From Tipula vernalis (taxonomy: Eukaryota > Arthropoda > Insecta > Diptera > Tipulidae): a DNA stretch of 64,000 nucleotides. A program made the translations under genes and the position numbers. Each line of letters begins with the position of its first letter. The stretch's first letter is position 1. Below, one piece after another: positions 32,425 to 41,639 of this stretch. The DNA is taken from contig OY282560.1 of assembly GCA_958295665.1 (NCBI GenBank), forward strand, positions 90,806,311 to 90,870,310, in the 5' to 3' direction. The notes under the pieces were generated by a model. The model was not told where the DNA came from and did no database searches. It worked only from the letters and a program-made list of their open reading frames with translations.

Positions 32425-32630
32425 TAAATCCTGGTTTATAAAAGCCTGGTTATACAAAAGCCTCTATTTTCCAGGCTTTTTTCCTGGTTTCCAAAAGCTT
32501 GGTTTTTCCAATTGGCAAAATTAAAATTCTCCTTCACCAGAATAAAGACTCCTTCACCAGAATTTTAAAAAAATAATCTTTTAAAACCAAGATTTTGAAA
32601 ACCATGCTTTTAAACCAGGGTTCTGAACAC
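32425..32630. repeat. Repeated CTGGTTT/AAAAGC motif, direct and inverted
   Basis: CCTGGTTTATAAAAGCCTGG, GGCTTTTTTCCTGGTTTCCA and AAAAGCTTGGTTTTTCC recur between 32430 and 32515; sequence at 32575-32625 is the same motif reversed (AAAACCAAGATTTTGAAAAC, CTTTTAAACCAGGG). The result is an imperfect fold-back built from a 20-22-bp unit. Confidence 0.5.
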
Positions 32631-33149
32631 CCGGCTTACCTACCAGAGCCCTCAAAAGTATCGAAAAACTCGAAACAAAAATTATTTCGACGATCTTGGA
32701 GGATTTCAACATCTTACAAACTTAGCTTAACTGAATATATATGTAACTCAACATTATGCAAATCGTGAAAGCTTAGAAACAAAATTCTCGATAAATCACT
32801 AATTCTGTAGCAAGATACAACAAAACAAACGACGATAATTCGAATGACTTCGATACTAAGCTAAGCTATCCAATGCTATTTAAATCTGGATACCTACATC
32901 AAAAATCGTGAATTTTGGGAATCTCTTCTCTGTAAGCTAATTCATTTAGTGCTGTATATCTATGTGTAATTCAATTCCATGTTAAACTCCCGAATCGAGA
33001 ATCTTGAATGCAGATTATATCATAACATTGCAGTCTACAAAACTTCGAATAATAGTTAGGTAACAAACAACTTACCGCTAACCAAACCCAGCTACCTAGA
33101 TATTTCTAAAAATCTCAAAACCTCGAATTTCGGAAACCTCTTATATTTC
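32631..33149. other. No gene recognised
   Basis: Spacer with no motif-bearing frame or repeat partner seen. Confidence 0.3.
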
Positions 33150-33160
33150 AATCCAAATTA
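33150..33160. repeat. Target-site duplication, left copy
   Basis: AATCCAAATTA, identical to 37152-37162, flanks the LOA-like LINE. Confidence 0.85.
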
Positions 33161-33180
33161 GGTTAGGTTAGGTTAGGTTG
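33161..33180 (-). repeat. (TTAGG)4-like LINE tail
   Basis: Four GGTTA units on the plus strand lie between the target duplication and the LINE 3' UTR, in the place of a poly(A) tail. The unit equals the common insect telomere repeat, but it sits inside the duplication, so it belongs to the element. Confidence 0.8.
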
Positions 33181-33299
33181 GAGTGGCTGCTTACGCACAC
33201 TTACACCGGTGACGGTCCATTGTGATACCACAGGATGTATCCCCTTTTACCCCTATTGGAACCATTTCGAGCTACTTATGTAGCGTAAGACGTCCCGCA

Positions 33300-33505
33300 C
33301 TTTTATATTTTCGAGATCCGAGAGGCAGTCCATCCTGAACTTACCTAAGTGTTTGTGCCTTCTGAGAGCCAATGCTGGACACGAGCAAAGGAAGTGGACC
33401 AACGTCTCTTCCTCCTCTTCGTCCAAGCAGCTCCTGCAGAAGTCATTAGCCTCCAGACCCAGCCTTCTTGCATGTAATCCAAAAAGGCAGTGTCCCGTGA
33501 GAAGA
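33300..33505 (-). pseudogene. LOA-like ORF2, C-terminal zinc-finger end
   Basis: A minus-strand frame different from the RNase H frame reads TGHCLFGLHARRLGLE, then CRSCLDEEEEETLVHFLCSC (about 33370-33430) and ALRRHKHLG. This Cys-His cluster is usual at the end of I/LOA-type ORF2 proteins after RNase H. The join to RNase H near 33505 skips the last part of that domain and changes frame. Confidence 0.7.
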
Positions 33506-35260
33506 CACCGATTCTAACGACCGGATCGCCGCTTGACTGTCCACATAGATTGTGATATCGTCTGAGGATAACACATTATGCTTCAACCACGTCATGACCT
33601 CCTCAATCGCTACGGCTTCAGCTTGGTACACGCTGCAGTAATCAGGGAGACGAATTGAAATATTTACATTTAATTTGTCACAGAATACTCCAGCTCCTAC
33701 TTTGCCGTCTAGCTTGGAGCCATCTGTGAAGAATTGCAACGCTTCGGTTTCCGATAACGGTCTATCCCTCCAGGATTCCCTTGATGGGAAGGAGGTCCGA
33801 AATCGCTTCTCGAAGCGTAGAGTAGGTTTAATGTAGTCAAGATTCGCCAGCTCATCCTTCAACGATCTGACGATAGTAGAGTGTCCTATACTAAGACACC
33901 TCCACTGAGAGACGGCTGCAAGTCGTACAGCCGTATTTGCCGCTATCTGTTTGCCAAAAATTTCGACCGGAAGAAGGTGCAACATAACCTCTAAGGCACT
34001 TGTCGGTGTCGACCTCAATGCCCCGCTAACAAGCATGCAACGGCCTGTTCTTTGCACTCTCTCAATCTTACTTTTGTAAGTTACCTTGTCCAGAGCTGGC
34101 CACCAAACACCCACCCCGTACATGAGTACAGGTCTCACTACGGCGGTGTAGAGCCAGTGTACCAGCTCCGGCTTCAGACCCCATCTATGACCAATGGCGT
34201 TCCTACAGGAGTACAAAGCAATAGTAGCTTTGTTTATTCTCTCCAACATGTTGGGCTTCCAACTAAGCTTACTGTCCAAGATAATGCCCAGATATCTAGC
34301 TCTATCAGTAAAAGCAAGTCTCGTGCCATTTAAGGTAGGAGGGACAACTACCGGGATTTTGTATTTCTTAGTAAAAAGTACCAGCTCTGTCTTGGACGGG
34401 TTAATACCAAGTCCACATTTGCCAGCCCATTTCGTAACGATGGTAAGCGCATTCTGCATCACGTCTACAATCGTGCCCAGGAATTTCCCGGTAACAGCTA
34501 AAGCTACGTCATCTGCGTACGCGATAACTTCAATACCCTTTCTCTCCAATTCAAGTAGTAACCCGTTTACCACTATGTTCCAGAGAAGAGGGGACAGAAC
34601 CCTCCCCTGCGGAGTTCCCCTAGTTACTCGCCTCTTGAAGGTGGAGTCCCCCAACTTCGAGCTAACAATCCTGCTTCTGAGCATATAATTGATTAACCCA
34701 ATCAGAGGAACGTCCACCTCCAAAAATGACAATCCCTCCTTGATTGCCTCCGCTTTCACATTATTAAAGGCGCCTTCTATATCCAGGAAGGCCACCAAAC
34801 AGAATTCCTTCGAATTAATCGATTTCTCAATCGTAGACACCAAGGCGTGCAGAGCAATGTCCACAGATCTACCCTTTGTGTACGCATGCTGAGACGATGC
34901 CCACTTCCTGGCACCTATTTTATCTCTGATGTATACATCCAGCAGCCTTTCCAAGGTTTTCAAAAGAAAGGATGATAGAGTTATTGGTCTTAGGTCCTTA
35001 GGATAGACATGTGAGCTTTTCCCCGCTTTCGGTATGAACACCACATTGACCTCCGTCCAGTACCTAGGAATATAGCCCAGCTTCAAACACCCTTTGAATA
35101 TAGCTTCCAGGTAGGGAAGAATAATTACTGAGTTGTTTTGAAGTTCCGCTGGTATAATTTGATCCGGACCAGCCGATTTAAATGGTTTAAAACCCCTCAG
35201 TGCCGCAGGAATATTATTTCTCGGTATTTTGGGGTGCGCCGAATCCGCCCGTCTCGCCAC
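33446..35260 (-). pseudogene. LOA-like ORF2: RT and RNase H
   Basis: A 604-codon minus-strand frame without interruptions. RT: KSAGPDQIIPAEL, RPITLSSFLLKTLERLL, motif A VAFLDIEGAFNNV, motif B RGTPQGRVLSPLLWN, motif C VIAYADDVALAV, then YLGIILDSKLSWKPN and a thumb with WGLKPELVHWLY. RNase H: FFTDGSKLDGKVGAGVF, QAEAVAIEEV and IYVDSQAAIRSLES (three acidic residues). It then runs out of frame, losing the His-bearing end. The N-terminal APE endonuclease is absent: within about 30 bases of 35230 the frame passes from ORF1-like sequence to RT. RT and the RNase H core look unmutated, so decay may be limited to the deletions. Confidence 0.85.
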
Positions 35261-36640
35261 CCCTCATACCCTCTGTAGAGGACTTGTCAGTGCCGACCCG
35301 TCTGGAATGGCTGCCGACAGCATCCTCCATCGGTACACCAGTTCCTTCGCTTATGTGTCCCTCTTTATGCTTCAAGGGAGGCCTTGTCCGACCGAGGTCG
35401 CCGGCTTCACTCTCCCCCATATCCTCAGCTTCTCCCCCATACTGCTGGTACCCCCTTCAGGCCTGGGCGGGTTGCCACCATCCTCCGGTTGGCCTTCCGT
35501 ACGCGCTTCCGCCCCATCCTTTTTATAAACGTTGAGAGTAATTGACCCGAAACCGAAGTCAATTACTCCCTTCGTTTTGTGCAGGAGGGCAAGGGACTCC
35601 TTATTTATTACCATAATTGATAATTTCGAGCCCCCCTTCGCCTCCTCCTGCTTGACGATCTTCCAATTTCCGGTCGGAAGACTCGGGTTACTGGCCTGAA
35701 TGATTTCTAAAGCCTCGTCAGGGCTAGCCGGTTCGGATGGCAGCCAGACACCTGCCCTACTTTGCCCTCGGCCTGCTGGGAATTTCCTCCCGACTAACTG
35801 CCGCAAGCTTTGCGCCTGGCCACACCTCCCCTACTTTGGCTATAGCCTTTTTATATAGATCCACAGATCTAGAGTCCAAGCATGCAGTCATCTTCACACG
35901 CCCTTGATACCACCCCGCATCTCTGCAGGATGGCGGAGGTCCCGGATTTTCACCCAGGACCTTTAAAAAGTCGAGGTTGTGTGCATTATACACCAACCTC
36001 CATTTTTCGGCCGTGATGCTCCCATCTTCTTGACTTTCGTCAATGACGGCTAGCATCAATACATGCTCCCTCAGGACCTCGCTGAACAGCTTTGTCTCTG
36101 AGTTGAAGCTCGGCTTCCTTTCAGTCACCAACTTGGCCCGCTTGCTGTTGACTACTTCCACCTCGTCCTGGGACCGCTGTCTTTTCGACACATGGTCCCT
36201 TTCCGAGCCTCCGCAGCCCACAGTGCTCCTTGCCCAAGCTACTGATGTTCTTTGCTCTTCCGTAAGCTGCCCCTCGGGGGTCGCAGCCCACTTGTCGAGA
36301 ATTCGGAATGCCGAGCGGCGATTCCTGTATCTCCTTTTCGCCGGAGGAATGTCTCTCGTCCCACTCCCCTGTGCTGCGTTGGTACCGCTAACTCCCGGGA
36401 CTTTTGCCCTAGAGCCAACCCCCTTTGCAACTTTAGAGACCCCACCCGTCTGGTTCGAGGTACCCCCATTCAGTGATACCGGCTTTTGAGGAGAGCCGGT
36501 GCCCTTTGTTTTTTCGTTGTTCTATCTTTCCATCTAATTCCCACGAGTATCGGAGAAATAGAGGTCCGCCTGCGCAGAGATCCTTATACGCAGCTAAGGC
36601 TAAATACAACTGGAGGTCGCCAGATATCCAGAGGGCTCCG
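35230..36640 (-). pseudogene. LOA-like ORF1
   Basis: Minus-strand frames (36469-36239, 36221-35757, 35806-35372 and 35420-35214) form an ORF1. A basic N-terminal region (KRQRSQDEVEVVNSKRAKLV) is followed by a folded part with WRLVYNAHNLDFLKVLGE, DAGWYQGRVKMTACLDSRS and GNWKIVKQEE. The layout and wording match gag-like ORF1 proteins of LOA/I-type LINEs, which bind element RNA. Frame changes occur near 36230, 35780 and 35395. No CCHC knuckles remain; those and the endonuclease would lie in the deleted segment. Confidence 0.6.
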
Positions 36641-37151
36641 TTAGCGAGTGGGCTTTGTTAAATGGGCCCCCAGCCTAGTTGATCATCAGCACGGGTCGCT
36701 TAACACCTTAATCCAGCCCATTCGGCTCGCTAGCACCGCGGCCTCCCAGCACCCCCTTCCCTCCGCCCACATTCTCTCCCCCTTTCACCTATTCACGTGG
36801 AGAGCCCAATCCAATGGGATCCATTCCATTCCCCGGGTCACCCGTTTATTGGGGTACCCCCACTCATCACCCGCGGGGACTCCGGAGGTGCAGAGAGGAC
36901 ACGACGCACAGCCCGCCGTGGTTATTGGTCGATGGTTTTCTGGCGCCATCTGTTCGCCTTTCCATGCTGGGCATCATAGGCACTCAGAATTTAATGAACT
37001 GAGGTTAACCACTCCCCAGTTCCCTGAGACTCTCCCACCAGCTGGACTGCGGTTGGGGGCGGCTTATTTAATTCACCGCTAGCCTACCTATCGATAGGCC
37101 GTCTACTATCCACCACCTGTGACCCCCCCGATAGCTGTAGTACGCCACGGG
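36641..37151 (-). other. LOA-like LINE 5' UTR
   Basis: GC-rich leader without a supported open frame on the minus strand, starting next to the right target duplication. It would carry the internal promoter of a LINE. The plus-strand frames here are shadows. Confidence 0.55.
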
Positions 37152-37162
37152 AATCCAAATTA
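37152..37162. repeat. Target-site duplication, right copy
   Basis: Second AATCCAAATTA, beyond the 5' end of the LINE. Confidence 0.85.
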
Positions 37163-38274
37163 ACTTGGACAATATCGAATTCTTGAAGAATCTCGAAAAA
37201 CCTTTAAAATCTCGAATAATATCTAAAGTCCAAACCCCAAGTGAGCTTGAAAGCCTGGAAAAGTCACATAAAATCTGAAAATCCCGCTATATCTTTAGGT
37301 AAGTAATATGACGCAACGTAATGTCAAAATTCGAGTAGAATAATCCCTATTAAGACAATTCCATTGTACAATATTAAACTTTGTTTAATTGTGTTGAACT
37401 TAAAATTTGGATGAAATTTCCAAAAAATTTAACAAATAATTCAGTATAAAAGTAAATACTTAACATTGGTAAAGAAACCAATCGATTTATTTGATGTGTA
37501 ATAATTTAGGTTATAAGATGCCACTGTAAACAAGGAACTGTCTCCCACCACCTTATCACTATCAGGAAGCTTTGTAGGAAGAAAGGCCAACAACTTCTTC
37601 TCGATATATATGTATGTATGATATTCGCTAAACTCGTTTGACATAAAAACTTTCGACATCAAAATATAACGGATTTACCGTCCAAGATTTGACCTAAACT
37701 TTCGGTAACAATTTAGTCTTTGTACAAATGAAATCAATCACCGGATCAATAAAACAAGAAACATATTCAATATTCTTGTCAGGTATCGAGATCGAATTCA
37801 GAAAATGCATGGAGATGGATTGAACGTCATTAAATATGGGGAAAGCTGAAAATAATAGCCCCCAAAAGAGTATGGTGATTCAGCCTAGTACACGTCGTGT
37901 ACTCCTAAATGTAGATAACAGGAAAAACAAATGAAACTTAGGCACTTAGGGAGTGAAACCAACTTTTTTCGAATCTTACATGTTTTTTCTTACAATATAG
38001 CGATTTACAGCTCTGATCATTTTCTAAAATAATTCCAGAGCCTATAAATATAGTTCTTGTTCCCTCGATGTGTTTGGAAATTGTGGGAAAGAAATTTCTA
38101 TATGTTTCTGCTTTAAAGCCCCATTATTATTTTTTAGTAATCCACAAAAATTAGTTCTCGAAATCAGAAAATTTTAACCAACGTAAAACTGAAAATGACA
38201 ATAAAGTTTTGTTTTTCAAAATTGCTGAAATATAATTTATTTGACCAAAAAGGGGCAAACAGGGACCGACTCCG
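37163..38274. other. No gene recognised
   Basis: A minus-strand 73-codon frame at 37441-37662 has no motif. The sequence is AT-rich with no repeat partner seen. Confidence 0.3.
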
Positions 38275-38517
38275 AAAAATCATCCGAGCGATTACATACA
38301 CAAGAATTTTAAATTATATGTTATGATGATGATGATGATTTATATCAGTAATTTATGCGTTATATGCTGAAAACATAATTAGATCATTATACATAAATGT
38401 GCGTACAAATATTTGTGAAAAATTATGCTCATATACAATTTTAGTGGATCTTGTTTGGAACAAAATACACCACTAATATTTAATTTTTGGTATAGAACCC
38501 TCCACAAATTTAACGAT
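38275..38517. repeat. 243-bp duplication, copy B
   Basis: Direct-orientation partner of 29613-29855. BEL-3 gag sequence begins within about 150 bases after it, so it might include BEL leader sequence, but copy A has no BEL gag beside it. Confidence 0.85.
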
Positions 38518-38639
38518 GATCTAATCCGATAACCCAATGGAAATTAACGGAAGAAATCGCGAGATGGTTGAGAAAATACGAGTAAAGGTAAACGACAACG
38601 TGCCCGTCAGGTGATAGAAAAAATTGTTTTAGGACTCAA

Positions 38640-40110
38640 AATTAATTGAGGCCGAAGAGATCTATTATGCTACTGTTGCCAAGCTAAATGAGAGGATAAA
38701 TAAACGCATCACCGATGTATCGAGCACCTTCTATCCAGCCCTTGAAATTAAATTAACCAAGCTACATATTCCACCATTCTAAGGCGTTTTTACCAAACCC
38801 ATATGCTAACTATATTGAGGCAATTCATAAGCTATGGAAACGATATGATCGCAAACGGCAAAACAATAAATGCCTTTGTGCATTCGTTTGTTGAACAACC
38901 CAGTATCTGTGTGGCAAATACATCAAATATACGGAGACTTCGCCCGGCCCTTAGATAATAAGTTTACTAGAGTTTCTACTAGACCAACACGAATCATCCT
39001 ACAACCGAAATATTGATTTGTATCGATAACAAGTCCTCAATGTATAGCTGGTAACGAATCGGAACATATATTGATAGATTGTGATACTTTGAAGAAGTTG
39101 TGCATAGACGAGAGAAAGAAGCTTTTGATCAGTGACAACCGCTGCTTTAATTGCTTGAATCTTCATCATTCTCATAAGATATGCAGAATTCGTGGAAGAT
39201 GCCGACGGTGTTATCGCAAAGACCACTCACTTTAATATAGTGACATAAATCCCACAGCTTCAGATAATAATGGCCTATGGCAATAGTCAATATAGTTGAT
39301 AGCCCTTGACATTGGGTCTACCGTGTACTACTATAGCAGAACTTTAATAGCAGGAATTGAACAAACTGGTTTTGGTCAGGCTTACGGAAGTATTAACTTG
39401 AGCTTTTCTCTGAGATTTGACATGAAGCAAATATCCTTAGAGGGCATTAATATTACTGACGCCACTACCAGCCTTTAAGTTTAATACGATCAATATGAAA
39501 GACATATACTAACCATTAAACTGGCCGATCCAAACTTCTGTAAACCGGGATCTATCGATTTGCTGAGGCAATTTACTAGCTAGCACACAATACAAAACTA
39601 GGCTGGTCAAACATTCAATCTAGCCTTTTCGACATAATTGTTCGATTTAGACAAATCTTATAGTTGGCGATATGGAAAATGTATCACCAAATTTGAAAAC
39701 CGTAACGTATGGGAGGGCATTAGCATGGTTGTGTCAAAGTTAACAGAACTAACGAGAAGAAGAATATCATCCAACCATCCACTCATACATAACCCGTCCG
39801 ATGATTTGCATACGAACTGCATTAAATCTATTGTGGAGTATCGCAGACGACTTCATTTTCCATGTCCGCCTAACAGAAACCAAAGAGTACACTAAAAGAA
39901 ATTTTCTTTCAGAAGCGAGTAAGATTTTTGATCCTTTCGGACTCATACCGCTGAACAAAATCAGGATTAAAATTCTATTCCAAAGTTATGACTTAAAAAG
40001 TTGGAGTGGGATGAAGAGCTACCGACGAAAACAAAATCAGCTTGGATTGACATCAGAAATTACTTAGGTAGAGCACCTGATATAAAAATTCCTTATTCCA
40101 TCACTGTTTC
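38640..40110 (+). pseudogene. BEL-3, a BEL/Pao relic
   Basis: Plus-strand fragments: gag (EAEEIYYATVAKLNERI, about 38650; KLTKLHIPPF, about 38750), zinc knuckles CFNCLNLHHSHKIC and CRRCYRKDHS (about 39150-39230), a protease remnant (LDIGSTVYYYS with DIG instead of DSG, about 39300-39330), a LADPNFCKPGSIDLL block (about 39520-39560) and the RT-RNase H connection (TKRNFLSEASKIFDPFGLIP, about 39890-39950). RT itself, most of RNase H and all of integrase are absent. Many stops. No LTR recognised; the Jockey relic follows from about 40140. Confidence 0.75.
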
Positions 40111-40139
40111 TATCTGTATGATTCTGTAATGTGACGATA

Positions 40140-41240
40140 GAAGCTGGGCTAAAAGCGCCAAGCAAAAAGTCACGGTGTTTGCCGAATACCTGGAACAAAC
40201 CTTCCAACCTCTGCCTAGACAATCAGAAGATGAAAATATAGCTCTAATACGATCTAATTACAGGCCAAATAGTTAAATCATTACCGGAAAAAGGACTAAG
40301 AAAATTACTCCCAATAATCAACGTAATGTTCAGACTGAAATATATACCAAGCCAATGGAAGATAGCAGAGGTTATCATGATACCAAAACCAAATAAACCA
40401 GCTAAAGATAAAAAATCGTATAGAGTGATTTCTTTGCTTCAAATAATTTCAAAAATTTTCGAAAGATTACTGCTGAAGAGGTTAAAAACAATTAATAGAA
40501 GACTGAAGTCTAATTCCTCCACATCAAAATCACTCCACTGTAGAATAGGTGCATAGAATTACAAACGTAATTGTAGATGTGCTTGAAAAAAAGAAAATAT
40601 GTTCCAGTATCTTCTTGGATGTAGCTCAGGCTTTTGACAGAGATTTAGCAAAGCAGTTTTATCAGATTCTAAAATGGCAGGAATATCGCAAGGCAGCGTC
40701 CTAGGGCCAATACTGTATCTTCTCTATATACGAGATCTACCAAATGCCGATGAAACAACCATTGCAACATTCGCTGATGATGCTGCAATCCTTGCAATTG
40801 GTAACATCATAGAAGAAGCGACAAGAAAACTTCAGAGAGCAACTAACACAGTGAGCAACTGGACGAAAAGGTGGCGAATCAAGCTGAATAAAGCAAAATC
40901 AGTATATGTTAACTTTACAAACCAAAATTTAACTGGATACCGGTGGAACTTAACTCGCAATAAGCTCCCCATGCAAATACGGCGAAATATCTTGGCATGA
41001 CTCTCGATGCTAAGTTAAAGTGGAAAGAGCATGTGAAAAAAAAAGAAATAATTACACATCAAATACAGGAACATGTACAGGCTCATAGGAAGGCACTCTG
41101 AGCTAACATTACATAACAAATTGCTCTTATATTGGCAAATATTAAAACCAATATTGACTTACGGTATTCAGGTTTGGGGTTGTGCCAATAAGACCACTAT
41201 TAAAATAATTCAAGGTTTACAAAATAAAGTCAAGGATTAA
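40140..41240 (+). pseudogene. Jockey-clade LINE relic (RT)
   Basis: Plus-strand pieces of a Jockey RT: an endonuclease-RT linker (SWAKSAKQKVTVFAEYL, about 40150-40195), PSQWKIAEVIMIPKPNK with SYRVISLL (about 40345-40440), [10 protein letters not shown] with motif A Asp (about 40610-40640), motif [18 protein letters not shown] (about 40680-40730), motif [11 protein letters not shown] (about 40765-40795) and thumb [16 protein letters not shown]. Then [14 protein letters not shown] after a frame change near 40995, and the ILTYGIQVWG block near 41155. Motif C is FADD, usual for Jockey. 5'-truncated, shifted at 40545, 40660 and 40990; no tail located. Confidence 0.8.
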
Positions 41241-41489
41241 TGTGTTTTAATTCGTTTACTTTCTTACGAAAATTCTAACAAGTCCTTACAACATTTTGTA
41301 ATTTTAAATATGTGAAAGTCATTAGCTTTTAAATGGTTTGGCAGTTTTGTAGTTCTATTATAGATCTATCAGATATCCATAGTGGGGTTCTTGCTAAATT
41401 TAGAAAAGCGTTAGATAGGTATGTCATTTTATAATCGTTCAATGATTTTTAGAAAATTTATTTAAATAAAGATACAACTTTGTTAAAAT
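41241..41489. other. Spacer between two LINEs
   Basis: Probably remaining 3' sequence of the Jockey relic, but I see no motif. Confidence 0.3.
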
Positions 41490-41639
41490 ATTGTTACGGT
41501 GACACCTAGGGTGTAATAGAATAATTTAAATTAATAGCTCAATGTTTTACTGTGCTAAAATGGAATTTTCCATGATAAAACTGTTCTAAATGTTACTAGA
41601 CTATTATCCCAAGAGATTGTTACGTGAAATGTAGGTTGG

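Larger units (their letters stand above)
33161..37151 (-). mobile_element. LOA/I-like LINE with TTAGG-type 3' tail
   Basis: A 3.99-kb minus-strand insertion with 11-bp target duplications, so both ends are original. It is conspicuously GC-rich against AT-rich flanks. On the coding strand: 5' UTR (from 37151), ORF1, then RT and part of RNase H, a zinc-finger-like tail, a 3' UTR and four (CCTAA) units ending at the target site. The endonuclease and the end of RNase H are missing through internal deletions. Confidence 0.88.

Noticed and set aside
33161..33180. TTAGG units as a telomere remnant
   Set aside because: They sit between a LINE 3' UTR and its target duplication, so they are the element tail; only four units are present.
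34052..37082. Plus-strand open frames of up to 164 codons
   Set aside because: They are shadows of the minus-strand LINE; GC-rich coding DNA keeps the opposite strand open.
29613..38517. The 243-bp copies as the LTRs of one element
   Set aside because: They lack TG...CA ends, PBS or PPT neighbours, and the DNA between them holds several unrelated insertions in mixed orientation.
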